DNA of 64,000 nucleotides. Source: Mesorhizobium sp. M3A.F.Ca.ET.080.04.2.1. GTDB lineage: Bacteria; Pseudomonadota; Alphaproteobacteria; Rhizobiales; Rhizobiaceae. The notes under the pieces were generated by a model. The model was not told where the DNA came from. It worked only from the letters and a program-made list of their open reading frames with translations, and made no database searches. The position numbers and the translations under genes are program-made. Where the stretch lies: NCBI RefSeq assembly GCF_003952525.1, contig NZ_CP034451.1, forward strand, positions 3,658,001 through 3,722,000, given 5' to 3'. Each line of letters begins with the position of its first letter. Within the stretch, counting starts at the first letter, position 1. This document shows positions 41,178 to 54,468 of the stretch, in pieces.

Positions 41178-43148
41178 TCAGAGCCCGGCCTTCTGCGCCA
41201 GATAGGGAGCCAGCGCCAGCGAATAGGTGGCCGTCAGATGATGGTGATCGCGCCAGACGATGACATTGCCGACGACTGCGGGACATAGGTCCGGCCCGCA
41301 TATGGCATCGATCATGTCCACGGCGGTAACGCTGCTGTTGTTTTCAGCCTTCGCGGCCACGACCAGCACATCGCTCGGCGTCCCCTCGCTGCGCCTGGTG
41401 GAGCATTTCGCCGGGGTCACGCTCAGGCAGTCGGAAGGGTCGAACTTCACATGGGGCGTGTTGCGGATGGCGACGATACGCGCACCCGTCCGGGTGATCC
41501 TGTCCCACAGGCTGCGCAAGCCCTCGATCATCTCGCCTTGGGGAACGGCGCCGTAGTTCGACTGGCTGGTGAACACCAGATAGGGCTTGAGTTTGACGAT
41601 CTCGACCAGCACCTTTTCACGCCATTCGGCGCAGGCAGGGTAAGGCTTGTCCTTTCCGATGGTGACACGGCTGAACGGGCAGGCCGATTTCGTGAAGCTG
41701 ACCAGCCTGAAATCGTGGTCTTTGGCGATCCTGTCGAGCGCCGGCACCCATTGCGCGGCGTGCGAATCGCCGACGAGGACGATGGTCTTTGCACCAGCGG
41801 GATCGCCCAGAGAACATCCGACCGGATCGGCGCTGTCGCCTTCCTGATGGCACTTCGAAGAATAGACCACCGGCACGTCCCGCGTGAGCCTCGCCAAGGG
41901 CGGAAGAAGCTCGACATCGGCCGGAGCCGGTGCGTTCCAGAGCAGGGCGGCGGGTCCAGGATAGGACGGCGTTCCGATCAAGGCGGTGTCGATGGTTTCT
42001 GCCCTGAGGGCAAGAAGCAGACCGCCTGAGACGAGGGCGCAGGCGAGCACTGCGACGGTGCCGTAGCCGAGCGGTTTCCACCACGCGCCCGGCCGGGCGC
42101 GGCGATAGCGCTGCTCCACATATCGATAGGAAAGGTCGGACAGCACGAGGGTCAACAGCGCGAGACCAATGCCGCCGGCCAATGTCGGTGAATTGCCCCG
42201 CGCCAGGTAGAAGGTCAGCAGCGGCCAGTGCCAGAGATAGATGGAATAGGAGCGGTCGCCGACGAAGCGAAGGATGCCTGAATCAAGTCCCCGAATCCGG
42301 ATGTCTTTGCGATTGCCGGCCAGGATGACGCAAACGGTGGCGAGCGTCGGCAGCAGGGCAGCCGCGCCGGGGAACGGCGTTGCCGCGGAAAACAAAGCGG
42401 CCGATCCGAGAATTCCGGCCAGGCCCACGACGGCAAGCCAGCGGCTTGCACGGCTGCCTGGTCGAAGCCGGTGCTGGGCGAGAACCAGCAGGCCTCCCAG
42501 CGCCAACTCCCAGATGCGCGTCTGCGTGACGAAATAGGCCTGGGCGGCGTCCAGCCTTGTCATGACGATCGACACGATCAGCGATGCGACAAAGACGAGC
42601 GACAACGCTGCGGTCAGCGAACGCTGGACAGAGAGCCCCATGCGGCGCGACAGCCAGGCCACACCGATCACCAGCAGTGGCCAGACGATGTAGAACTGCT
42701 CTTCTATGGACAGCGACCAATAGTGCTGCACCGGGGTCGGCAGGCTGTCGGCGTCGAGATAGCTGACCGCGATCGCCGCGAGGCGCCAGTTCTCGACATA
42801 GAACGCGCTGGCGAGGATCTGGTTGGCGGTTTCCTCCCAGCGCGCCTTGGAGAGGAACAGCAAGCTGCCAGCCAGCGATGCGAGCAGGACAAGCGTTGCG
42901 GCCGGCAGAAGCCGCCGCACGCGCCTTGAGTAGAAGCCGATCGGGGACACGCGGCCGTCGCGCCTCGACATCTCAGCCAGCATGCCGGTGATCAGATAGC
43001 CCGAGATGACGAAAAAGACGTCGACGCCGACATATCCGCCGGGAAGCATCGTCGGCCACAGGTGGTAAACGACGACCGGGGCGACGGCCAGGCCGCGCAG
43101 CCCCTGTATCTCCGGCCGAAATCCACGCTCCGCGTCTATCGGCTGCAA
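41178..43148 (-). CDS. Acyltransferase 3 / SGNH fusion (OafA type)
   Basis: This protein of about 656 residues modifies surface polysaccharides. The N-terminal half is an Acyltransferase_3 membrane domain with about ten helices, starting FRPEIQGLRGLAVAPVVVYH and GYVGVDVFFVISGYLI. The C-terminal half is an SGNH-type domain with VLVGDSHAAQW (Ser nucleophile) and a final DHHHLT block containing the Asp/His pair. Such proteins O-acetylate lipopolysaccharide O-antigen or exopolysaccharide. The frame is open to 43460 but that part does not look coding; the TTG at 43148 gives the usual N-terminus, though its ribosome-binding site is poor. Confidence 0.85.
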   Translation of the reverse strand: MQPIDAERGFRPEIQGLRGLAVAPVVVYHLWPTMLPGGYVGVDVFFVISGYLITGMLAEMSRRDGRVSPIGFYSRRVRRLLPAATLVLLASLAGSLLFLSKARWEETANQILASAFYVENWRLAAIAVSYLDADSLPTPVQHYWSLSIEEQFYIVWPLLVIGVAWLSRRMGLSVQRSLTAALSLVFVASLIVSIVMTRLDAAQAYFVTQTRIWELALGGLLVLAQHRLRPGSRASRWLAVVGLAGILGSAALFSAATPFPGAAALLPTLATVCVILAGNRKDIRIRGLDSGILRFVGDRSYSIYLWHWPLLTFYLARGNSPTLAGGIGLALLTLVLSDLSYRYVEQRYRRARPGAWWKPLGYGTVAVLACALVSGGLLLALRAETIDTALIGTPSYPGPAALLWNAPAPADVELLPPLARLTRDVPVVYSSKCHQEGDSADPVGCSLGDPAGAKTIVLVGDSHAAQWVPALDRIAKDHDFRLVSFTKSACPFSRVTIGKDKPYPACAEWREKVLVEIVKLKPYLVFTSQSNYGAVPQGEMIEGLRSLWDRITRTGARIVAIRNTPHVKFDPSDCLSVTPAKCSTRRSEGTPSDVLVVAAKAENNSSVTAVDMIDAICGPDLCPAVVGNVIVWRDHHHLTATYSLALAPYLAQKAGL

Positions 43149-43638
43149 ATCATCACCGCATGTTCCCAAGGCCGCGCTGCAATGGCCAGCAACGCAGCAA
43201 GCCCCACCCAGAAGATGAGTGCTCCGTATCAAACTCCGGTTGCTGCCGCCATGGGAGCCAACCACAGGGATCAGCAAGCAAACCGGTCGCGGTTTGGAGG
43301 GGGTCACGGCCTTCTTCCACTGATGAGTGCAGGAAATTGGGTGAAGTTCCGAGACAGAGATTTTCAAGCAGGCGCACGATCGAAATGGCGGGAAGCGGAA
43401 TTCCTCGCGGCCGGTGGTTGAACTTCGCCGGTGGATGCGACAAAAGTGCCTGAAAACCATGCCGGACGATGCATTGCGGTCTTAAAAGGCCTGTGCTAGA
43501 CGGCATTCGACTTTCGGCCGGGGATAGCGGAAGCCATCCCTCCGTGCTTGGAAAATTTGCAGTAAGGTCAAAGATTTAGCCAGAGTTTTTGCTCGCGCCA
43601 ACAATCTGCGGCCTGTCAGATAAGAGAAAAGACGGTCC
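43149..43638. other. Intergenic region upstream of the atp operon
   Basis: These 490 bases between the acyltransferase gene and atpH run outward in both directions and should contain both promoters. Composition drops in GC toward 43540-43625, just before atpH. No gene, tRNA or clear repeat is visible; any promoter hexamers would be guesses. Confidence 0.4.
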
Positions 43639-44199
43639 GTGGCCCAATCGTCATCGCCTATCTCCGCTGTCGCAGAACGCTATGCAAGCTCGCTGTTCGA
43701 GCTTGCGCTGCAGGAAAATTCCGTCGCCAAGGTCGAGGCCGACCTCAATGGTTTCGAGGCGATGCTCAACGCCAGCGCCGACCTTGCCCGTCTGATCAAC
43801 AGCCCGGTGTTTTCCAGCGAGGACCAGGCTAAGGCGATCGGCGCAATCATCGGCAAGGCGCAGATCACCGGCCTCGTCGGCAATTTCCTGCGTGTGGTTG
43901 CCCGCAACCGCCGGCTGTTCGCCGTGCCTGGCATGATCAAGGCGTTCCGCCGGATCGCCGCCGACCACCGCGGCGAGGCGTCGGCCGAGGTCACCTCGGC
44001 GCATGCGCTGACGGAAGCGCAGCAGACAGAGCTCAAGGCGACGCTGAAGGGCATCGCCGGCAAGGACGTGGCCATCGCCATGACCGTCGATCCGTCGCTG
44101 CTCGGCGGCCTGATCGTCAAGATGGGCTCGCGCCAGATCGATACGTCGCTCAAAACCAAACTCAATTCGCTCAAGCTTGCACTGAAAGAGGTCGGCTGA
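43639..44199 (+). CDS. atpH: F1F0 ATP synthase subunit delta
   Basis: This is a 186-residue delta subunit from a GTG at 43639: [20 protein letters not shown] at the N-terminus and the C-terminal block with [20 protein letters not shown] are family hallmarks. It links the F1 head to the peripheral b stalk. Its stop shares one base with the atpA start (TGATG). It is the first gene of atpHAGDC; no F0 genes are present, as normal in alphaproteobacteria. Confidence 0.97.
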   Translation: MAQSSSPISAVAERYASSLFELALQENSVAKVEADLNGFEAMLNASADLARLINSPVFSSEDQAKAIGAIIGKAQITGLVGNFLRVVARNRRLFAVPGMIKAFRRIAADHRGEASAEVTSAHALTEAQQTELKATLKGIAGKDVAIAMTVDPSLLGGLIVKMGSRQIDTSLKTKLNSLKLALKEVG

Positions 44200-45728
44200 T
44201 GGACATCCGCGCCGCGGAAATTTCCGCAATTCTGAAAGACCAGATCAAGAATTTCGGCAAGGAGGCCGTGGTCTCCGAAGTCGGCCAGGTGCTGTCCGTC
44301 GGTGACGGCATCGCCCGCGTCTACGGCCTCGACAACGTCCAGGCCGGCGAGATGGTCGAATTCCCCGGCGGCATCCGCGGCATGGCGCTCAATCTCGAAG
44401 CCGACAATGTCGGCGTCGTCATCTTCGGCAACGACCGCGACATCAAGGAAGGCGACACCGTCAAGCGCACCGGCGCCATCGTCGACGTTCCGGTCGGCCC
44501 CGGCCTGCTCGGCCGCGTGGTCGACGCCCTCGGCAACCCGATCGACGGCAAGGGCCCGATCAAGGCCACCGAGCGCCGCCGCGTCGACGTCAAGGCGCCC
44601 GGCATCATTCCGCGCAAGTCGGTGCACGAGCCGATGTCGACCGGCCTCAAGGCCATCGACGCGCTCATCCCGGTCGGCCGCGGTCAGCGCGAGCTGGTCA
44701 TCGGCGACCGGCAGACCGGCAAGACCGCCATCATCCTCGACACGATGCTGAACCAGAAGTCGGTGCACGACAATGGCCCGGAGAAGGAGAAGCTCTACTG
44801 CGTCTACGTCGCCGTCGGCCAGAAGCGCTCGACCGTTGCGCAGTTCGTGAAGGTGCTGGAAGAGCGCGGCGCGCTCGACTACTCCATCATCATCGCCGCC
44901 ACCGCCTCCGATCCGGCGCCGATGCAGTTCCTGGCGCCGTTCGCCGGCTGCACCATGGGCGAGTATTTCCGCGACAACGGCATGCATGCGCTGATCAGCT
45001 ATGACGACCTGTCGAAGCAGGCCGTCGCCTATCGCCAGATGTCGCTGCTGCTGCGCCGCCCGCCGGGCCGCGAAGCCTATCCGGGCGACGTCTTCTACCT
45101 GCACTCGCGCCTTCTGGAGCGCGCCGCCAAGCTCAATGACGACAACGGCGCCGGGTCGCTGACCGCGCTGCCGATCATCGAGACGCAGGCCAACGACGTG
45201 TCGGCCTACATCCCGACCAACGTGATCTCGATCACCGACGGCCAGATCTTCCTCGAGACCAACCTGTTCTTCCAGGGCATCCGCCCGGCGGTCAACGTCG
45301 GCCTGTCGGTGTCGCGCGTCGGGTCCTCGGCGCAGGTGAAGGCGATGAAGCAGGTCGCCGGCTCGATCAAGGGCGAACTCGCGCAGTACCGCGAAATGGC
45401 GGCTTTCGCGCAGTTCGGTTCCGACCTCGACGCCGCCACGCAGCGACTGCTCAACCGCGGTTCGCGCCTGACGGAGCTGCTCAAGCAGCCGCAGTTCTCG
45501 CCGCTCAAGACGGAAGAGCAGGTCGCGGTGATCTTCGCCGGCGTCAACGGCTATCTCGACAAGCTGGCGCTCAACCAGGTCGGCAAGTTCGAGCATGGCC
45601 TGCTCAGCCACATGCGCTCGGCCGGCAAGGAGGTGCTCGACGGCATCCGCAAGGAGAAGGCGCTGTCGGACGATCTGCGCGCCAAGCTCAAGGCCGAGAT
45701 CGACGCCTTTGCCAAGACCTTCGCTTAA
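44199..45728 (+). CDS. atpA: F1F0 ATP synthase subunit alpha
   Basis: This is a 509-residue alpha subunit with a beta-barrel N-terminus, Walker A GDRQTGKT (169-176), and the C-terminal [22 protein letters not shown]. It carries the non-catalytic nucleotide sites and the regulatory Arg in the SRVGSSAQ region. It is coupled to atpH by a one-base overlap. Confidence 0.98.
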   Translation: MDIRAAEISAILKDQIKNFGKEAVVSEVGQVLSVGDGIARVYGLDNVQAGEMVEFPGGIRGMALNLEADNVGVVIFGNDRDIKEGDTVKRTGAIVDVPVGPGLLGRVVDALGNPIDGKGPIKATERRRVDVKAPGIIPRKSVHEPMSTGLKAIDALIPVGRGQRELVIGDRQTGKTAIILDTMLNQKSVHDNGPEKEKLYCVYVAVGQKRSTVAQFVKVLEERGALDYSIIIAATASDPAPMQFLAPFAGCTMGEYFRDNGMHALISYDDLSKQAVAYRQMSLLLRRPPGREAYPGDVFYLHSRLLERAAKLNDDNGAGSLTALPIIETQANDVSAYIPTNVISITDGQIFLETNLFFQGIRPAVNVGLSVSRVGSSAQVKAMKQVAGSIKGELAQYREMAAFAQFGSDLDAATQRLLNRGSRLTELLKQPQFSPLKTEEQVAVIFAGVNGYLDKLALNQVGKFEHGLLSHMRSAGKEVLDGIRKEKALSDDLRAKLKAEIDAFAKTFA

Positions 45729-45762
45729 GAAGAAGCCGGACGCACGGGATCAGGTTTGAAGC

Positions 45763-46647
45763 ATGCCTTCATTAAAAGACCTTCGTAACCGTATCGCCTC
45801 GGTCAAGGCGACGCAGAAGATCACCAAGGCGATGCAGATGGTCGCCGCGGCGAAACTGCGTCGCGCGCAGGAAGCGGCGGAAGCGGCGCGTCCCTATTCC
45901 GAGCGGATGGGCGCCGTGCTGGCCAACATCACCCAGGCGATCGGCGGCGGCGGCGATGCCCCGGCGCTGATGACCGGGACCGGCAGGGACGACGTGCATC
46001 TGCTCATCGTCTGCACCGCCGAGCGCGGCCTGTGCGGCGGCTTCAACTCGCAGATCGCCCGCCTTGCCCGCGACCACATCCGCCGGCTGCTCGCCGACGG
46101 CAAGCAGGTCAAGATCATCTGTGTCGGCAAGAAGGGCTACGACATCCTGCGCCGCGACTACGGCTCGCTGATCCTCGAGCGCATTGACCTGCGCGAGGTC
46201 AAGACGCTCGGCTTCGTCAATGCGGACGCGATCGCCAAGAAGGTCATCCACCTCTTCAACGAGGGCGGTTTCGACGTCTGCACGCTGTTCTATTCGCAGT
46301 TCAAGTCGGTGATCAGCCAGATCCCGACGGCGCAGCAGATCATTCCGGCGGCCCAGGTTTCGCCGGCTGCCGAGGCCGGCACCGGCGCCACCGCCGTCTA
46401 CGAATACGAGCCCGAGCCGGGCGAGATCCTCTCCGACCTCATCCCGCGCAACATCGCCGTGCAGATTTTCCGCGCGCTGCTGGAAAACGCGGCCGGCGAG
46501 ATGGGCGCCAAGATGAGCGCCATGGACAATGCGACGCGCAATGCCGGCGACATGATCAACAGGCTGTCGATCACCTACAACCGCCAGCGGCAGGCGCAGA
46601 TCACCAAGGAACTGATCGAAATCATTTCGGGCGCCGAAGCGCTCTAG
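45763..46647 (+). CDS. atpG: F1F0 ATP synthase subunit gamma
   Basis: This is a 294-residue gamma subunit, the rotating central shaft. Both ends are helical coiled-coil strands: [20 protein letters not shown] at the start and the [20 protein letters not shown] block near the C-terminus. The middle contains [11 protein letters not shown]. It lies 34 bases after atpA. Confidence 0.98.
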   Translation: MPSLKDLRNRIASVKATQKITKAMQMVAAAKLRRAQEAAEAARPYSERMGAVLANITQAIGGGGDAPALMTGTGRDDVHLLIVCTAERGLCGGFNSQIARLARDHIRRLLADGKQVKIICVGKKGYDILRRDYGSLILERIDLREVKTLGFVNADAIAKKVIHLFNEGGFDVCTLFYSQFKSVISQIPTAQQIIPAAQVSPAAEAGTGATAVYEYEPEPGEILSDLIPRNIAVQIFRALLENAAGEMGAKMSAMDNATRNAGDMINRLSITYNRQRQAQITKELIEIISGAEAL

Positions 46648-46697
46648 GCACGCCCGCGCGGGATCGCAACCCTCGCAGCAGCGTGAACAACAGATAG

Positions 46698-48296
<1,599 letters not shown>

Positions 48297-48300
48297 GCTG

Positions 48301-48400
48301 GTGAATGGTCAATAGTGAATGGTGAATAGGGAGTAGCGGATAGGAAATCGGACTGAAGTGAAGGTCATTTTGGCCATTCACCATTCACCATTCACCATTC
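48301..48400. repeat. Inverted ATTCACC tandem repeat between atpD and atpC
   Basis: The right arm (48374-48400) has four tandem copies of a seven-base unit CCATTCA. The left arm (48301-48329) contains the inverted units GTGAATGG and TGGTGAATAG, partly degenerate. The two arms can pair into a hairpin of about 25 bp with a 45-base loop. It fills almost the entire atpD-atpC gap and ends just before the atpC ribosome-binding region. Confidence 0.85.
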
Positions 48401-48412
48401 GCTAGATTGATC

Positions 48413-48820
48413 ATGGCTGAAGCTTTCAAGTTCGAACTGGTCTCGCCGGAGCGGCTGCTCGTTTCCGAGCAGGTCGAATCGGTCGTCATCCCGGGCGCCG
48501 AAGGCGAGATGACCGTGATGGCGCAGCACGCTCCGGTCATGACCACGATCAAGCCCGGCGTCGTCACGGTGAAGACGGCGGCCGGCAAGGAAGAGCGCTA
48601 TGTGGTGTTCGGCGGCTTTGCCGACATCCTGCCGTCCGGCTGCACGCTGCTGGCAGAGTCGGCAACGCATGTGAACGACATCGACCGCGCCGACCTCACC
48701 CGCCGCATCCAGGAAGCCAAGGAAGACGCTGCCGACGCCAAGGACGACGAGGCGCGCAGCAAGGCAGAGCAGTTCCTCAGCCAGCTGACCACGCTGGAAG
48801 GCGCGTTGCTGCCGGCCTGA
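48413..48820 (+). CDS. atpC: F1F0 ATP synthase subunit epsilon
   Basis: This is a 135-residue epsilon subunit. The N-terminal beta sandwich starts AEAFKFELVSPERLL, with the PGAEGEMTVMAQHAP loop, and is followed by a C-terminal helical pair that can inhibit ATP hydrolysis. The ATG at 48413 is used rather than a TTG two codons upstream. The upstream region is a repeat, so translation must rely on the short AT-rich stretch before it. It is the last gene of the operon; a terminator follows. Confidence 0.97.
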   Translation: MAEAFKFELVSPERLLVSEQVESVVIPGAEGEMTVMAQHAPVMTTIKPGVVTVKTAAGKEERYVVFGGFADILPSGCTLLAESATHVNDIDRADLTRRIQEAKEDAADAKDDEARSKAEQFLSQLTTLEGALLPA

Positions 48821-48861
48821 GGCAGGCTCCTGACGAAGAATTGAAAGGCGGGGCTTGCCCC

Positions 48862-48887
48862 AAGGCGGGGCTTGCCCCGCTTTTTTG
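48862..48887 (+). terminator. Intrinsic terminator of the atp operon
   Basis: GCGGGGC and GCCCCGC form a stem with a two-base loop, directly followed by six T. Just upstream is a partial duplicate of the same GGCGGGGCTTGCCCC block, so the hairpin appears doubled. Confidence 0.92.
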
Positions 48888-48968
48888 TTTGTTGGACAGC
48901 CCGCGACTTCCGGGAAGAATGGCCAATGTCCCAGCACGCAGCGCGAGATGTGGCAAGCGCCTCAGCGG

Positions 48969-50503
48969 TCAGTCGTCTCTTCCGCGCTCACCGCCAATAC
49001 CGAGAGCTGCCAGGGCAAGCGCCTGATCACCCTGCCTGAAATGCACCAGATGGACGGCCACGAACTCGACCAATGACTGCCGGTCGGGATGATTTTTGGC
49101 AAAGCCGGCGAGGTCGAACACCGCCGTTGCCGTTTCAGCCGTCGGCAGGTCGCGGCTGAACAGCTCGTCGAGCGCGGCATCCAGCGGATCGGTGAAGTGG
49201 TCCTTGCGCGAAGTCCTGCCGCGCGCCTCGCACGCGGCGATCCAAGCGGCGACAACCAGGGACAGGTGTTCGGGAAGCAATCCTGCTTCCAGTCTGGCGA
49301 GGGCGGAGGCGACGATGCGCTGCGGCAGCTTCTGGCTGCCGTCATTGGCGATCTGCGCGGTGCGGTGGGCAAGGGCGGCGTTGGAAAAACGCGCGGCGAG
49401 TTCGGCGGTGTAGGCGAGCGGCTCGAGCCCGGCATCCTGCGCCAGCGTTGGTATCGCCTCCGCCCATAGACGGTCGACGAACTCCCGGATCGCCGGATCG
49501 GCAAAGGCGCGGTCGACGGTGGCGTGGGCGCTCAGCAGGCCGAGATAGGCGATGGCCGAGTGCGCGCCGTTGAGCAGCCTCAGCTTCATGTCCTCGAACG
49601 GGCGCACGTCCTCGACCATGGTGACGCCGAATTTTTCCCAGGCCGGGCGCCCGGCCGGAAACCGATCCTCGATCACCCACTGGCGGAACGGCTCGGTCAT
49701 CACCGGCCAGGCGTCCTCCGCACCAAGCGCGACCGCAATGCGCGCCCGGTCGGCATCGGTGGTCGCCGGCACGATGCGATCGACCATGCTCGACGGAAAG
49801 GCGACTTCGTCGGCAACATACCGCGCGAGGTCGGCCTGTCGGGCGGGGCCGGCATGGACCCTGCGGTCGAGCCGTTGATCGCGCAAGCTCGCATATTCGA
49901 CCATCAGCCGGTGCAGCGCGGCGCCGTTAGCCGGAAGATTGTCGCAGCAAAGCACGCTAAAGGGCGGTGTGCCGGCAGCGCGGCGGCGCGCCAGCGCCTC
50001 GGCCAGGAAGCCGTGCGCCGTCTTCGGCGATCCCGGGTTCGCGAGATCGTGCGCGATGTCCGGATGGCTGTCGTCCAGGCTGCCGTCGGCCGCCCTCAGA
50101 TAGGCCTTTTCGGTGATGGTCAGCGTGACGATGCGGATGCGCGGATCGGTCAGCGCGGTAAGCACGGCGCCCGGGTCCTCCGGCGCCACCAGCAGCGACA
50201 GGAGCGATCCGACAACCTGCAACTGCTGTTCCTCGCTGCCCCTCATGGCGAGCGTGTAGAGCCCGTCCTGGGGTGCGAGCGCGTCGCGCGTGTCGGGGCT
50301 GCGCAGCGAGACGCCGACGATCCCCCAGTCCGTCTCGCCACCTGCCAGGCAGGCCTCGACATAGGCCGCCTGGTGGGCGCGGTGAAAGGCCCCGACACCG
50401 AGATGGACGATACCGGGCGTGACGCTGGTGCGATCGTAAGCCGGAACCGAAACCCTGCCGGCAAGGAGCGCAGCGTGCGGTCGGAAAGGCGGGTACCGGT
50501 CAT
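48969..50503 (-). CDS. Mannitol dehydrogenase / fructuronate reductase family protein, apparent N-terminal frameshift
   Basis: The main frame encodes a long-chain polyol dehydrogenase of the MtlK/UxuB family: GIVHLGVGAFHRAHQA (NAD-binding start), then FPSSMVDRIVPATT, EDRFPAGRPAWEKFG and the catalytic region MKLRLLNGAHSAIAYLG. The expected N-terminus (MTGTRLSDRTLRSLPAG from an ATG at 50503) lies in a different frame and would join the main frame if the run of three G at 50453-50455 had one more base. Without it the frame opens from a GTG at 50567 with an unlike N-terminus. This could be a sequencing error or a real inactivating deletion. Substrates in the family are mannitol, arabinitol, fructuronate or tagaturonate. 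Confidence 0.8.
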
Positions 50504-50891
50504 GGCACCAAAACGGCTGAAGAATTCCGGCGGAGCGGCATTGTCGATGTCCGGCGCGATCGAGCACGGGCGGCGTACCATCTGTTCACCGCCGTCGCAA
50601 GGACGGCCGAAACCTGCCGGGCGAGCCGACGTCCTTCCCCGAGAGACCGATCTGCCAAAAGGAAAACCCGCGCCGTGAGGCGCGGGCTTGTTGCCTGGGC
50701 GCTTGTGGCGCCGCCGCGGTACTCAAAACATCACATCGCCGCAGGACGACGACCGTGCCGCAACATGATGAAGATAGGCTTAACGCCTGCATCGCATCGC
50801 CACAGGAGCATCGTGTGCGATCGCACCGGCGGTATTGGCGTCGATCCGCAAATCGCTTTATCTGGCCGTCTTTGCCGCCGGGGAGACAAGA
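50504..50891. other. Intergenic region with one hairpin
   Basis: These 388 bases separate the polyol dehydrogenase from the divergent propeller-sulfotransferase gene. The only structure seen is CCCGCGCC-GTGA-GGCGCGGG at 50667-50686, followed by CTTGTT on the plus strand and preceded by an A-rich tract. It looks like a terminator although no gene on either strand ends directly before it, so it may be a remnant of a lost gene. Confidence 0.45.
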
Positions 50892-52535
50892 TTGACCGAT
50901 ATCCAGCAGCAGGCGCGTCCCGCCGGTATCACAGCAAGGCGGCACGGCGCCCTGATAACGCCCGACATGCTGCCGGGTGACGATGGCGCCAACATCTGCG
51001 GTCCGTCGCTGATGAAGGTCCCCGAGTGGGTTCGCGGCCGTCTCGGCGCCTATTATCTCTATTTCGCACACCACAATGGCAGCTACATCCGGCTTGCTTA
51101 TGCCGACGCACTGCAAGGCCCGTGGCGAATTCATCCCGGTGGCGCCCTGTCGCTTGCCGAATGTCCTTTCCTGAAGGAGCACATCGCCTCTCCCGACCTG
51201 CATGTCGACGAGCAGAATCAGCGCATTGTCATGTATTTCCATGGCCCGGCCGCGGTTGGCGGCGAACAGATGACTTTCGCCGCCACTTCCGCCGACGGCC
51301 TGCATTTTTCTCCACATCCCAAGGCGCTTGGGCCGTCTTATGCCCGAGTCTTCCGGCACGGCCACTGGTGGTATGGTCTCTTCGGCACCGACTCCACCAA
51401 GCTATTCCGTTCGAGCGACGGTCTATCCGGCTTCGAGCAGGGACCGGTCGTGCTGTCCGGGTCGCTTGGGCGATTGCCGCCACGACATCTAGCGGTGCAG
51501 AAGTCCGGTCGCTGGCTGCGGATCTTCCATACCCGCAAGGGCGACGCGCCGGAGCGGATATTTCACGGCACAATCGACCTCTCGCGCGACTGGAAACGGT
51601 GGAGGGTGCGCGGCTCGGACGAACTGCTGAGGCCGGGCACGGATTTCGAAGGCGCGGATCTGCCGTTGCGTCCCAGCCGCACCGGGGCTGCGACGGGGAG
51701 GGAGAGCGCGCTGCGCGACCCCGCGATTTTCGAGGAAGATGGGCGGGTGTGGCTCCTCTATGCCGTCGCCGGGGAGAGTGGCATCGCGTTGGCTGAAATC
51801 GTTCCGGCAGCGTCCGGGCCGGCCGGGCTGTCGCGCATTGCCGCCACGGTCGAAGACGAGGCGCGGCGGCTGGCTCGCTCGCTGGGCCGGATCCTTGGGA
51901 AGGAAAGCGCGAAGCAACTGAACAGGATTTTCATCGCCGGTTGCGCGCGCAGCGGAACCACGCTGACCCGCAGCCTGATGGCCTGCTTCGAGGATATTCA
52001 TGTGCTGGGCCGCGAAGCTCCGTTCCCGGAGCTGATGGATCTCAGGCCGCGCACAGCCAATGTCGTCGTCAAGCGAACCGCCGAGAGCCACAGGCAGCTC
52101 TGCAACCTGCCGGCCGAAGCGGGCCTGATCTACTGCGTGCGCCACCCTTTCGACGTGCTGACGAGCTCGCATCCCGAAACGAAGCACCTGCGGCCTTTCC
52201 ACGTCACGCCCGAGCGCTGGGAGGCGGAATATGACGGGCTGCAGCGCTTGCGGCAGGTTCAACCCCTGCGGCCGATCGTCTTCCTGCGCTATGAAGATCT
52301 GATCGGCGACCCCGATAGCGCGCAGGTGGCGATTGCACGCGCGTTCAGCCTCTCGCCGAGAATTCGCTTCAGCGCCGATCCCCGGAACCAGATTCGAACG
52401 ACGTCGCTGCGGAAATGGGAACGCAACGAGGACTTCAGAACCTATCTTCACGGCCTGCCGCCGGCCTTTCTTGCCCGTGTGGAAGCCTTCTGCCGCGAGT
52501 TTGGGTATGACATGCCGAGGCAGCCCGACGCATGA
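50892..52535 (+). CDS. Fusion of a five-bladed beta-propeller (GH43-like) domain and a sulfotransferase domain
   Basis: This is a 547-residue protein from a TTG at 50892 with GGGGAGA upstream. Residues about 15-305 are a glycosidase-type propeller: ICGPSLMKVPEWV, YYLYFAHHNGSYIRLAYAD, SPDLHVDEQNQRIVMYFHG and LRDPAIFEEDGRVWLLYAVA recur as blade motifs like those in GH32/GH43 proteins. Residues about 340-540 are a sulfotransferase: the PAPS 5'-phosphosulfate loop GCARSGTTLTRSL (350-362), the 3'-phosphate region IYCVRHPFDVLTSSH (about 413-427) and RYEDLIGDP. No signal peptide is present. This suggests a cytosolic enzyme that recognises a glycan and sulfates it. Catalytic acids of the propeller cannot be assigned. 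recQ starts seven bases downstream. Confidence 0.8.
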   Translation: MTDIQQQARPAGITARRHGALITPDMLPGDDGANICGPSLMKVPEWVRGRLGAYYLYFAHHNGSYIRLAYADALQGPWRIHPGGALSLAECPFLKEHIASPDLHVDEQNQRIVMYFHGPAAVGGEQMTFAATSADGLHFSPHPKALGPSYARVFRHGHWWYGLFGTDSTKLFRSSDGLSGFEQGPVVLSGSLGRLPPRHLAVQKSGRWLRIFHTRKGDAPERIFHGTIDLSRDWKRWRVRGSDELLRPGTDFEGADLPLRPSRTGAATGRESALRDPAIFEEDGRVWLLYAVAGESGIALAEIVPAASGPAGLSRIAATVEDEARRLARSLGRILGKESAKQLNRIFIAGCARSGTTLTRSLMACFEDIHVLGREAPFPELMDLRPRTANVVVKRTAESHRQLCNLPAEAGLIYCVRHPFDVLTSSHPETKHLRPFHVTPERWEAEYDGLQRLRQVQPLRPIVFLRYEDLIGDPDSAQVAIARAFSLSPRIRFSADPRNQIRTTSLRKWERNEDFRTYLHGLPPAFLARVEAFCREFGYDMPRQPDA

Positions 52536-52542
52536 GAATTCG

Positions 52543-54378
<1,836 letters not shown>

Positions 54379-54468
54379 TGCTCCGCCTCCGGATGTCGCG
54401 GCTCAGGGCGGGGCATGTTGCCTTCGTGCAGCAGGAGCTCGGCCACCATCGAAGTTATCGAGCCGGCC

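Noticed and set aside
43680..45611. A minus-strand open frame of over 600 codons opposite atpH and atpA
   Set aside because: Compositional shadow of the ATP synthase genes; no motif, no ribosome-binding site.
48301..48400. The repeated CCATTCA units as a CRISPR array
   Set aside because: The units are seven bases, directly abutting with no spacers, and pair with an inverted arm. There are no cas genes.
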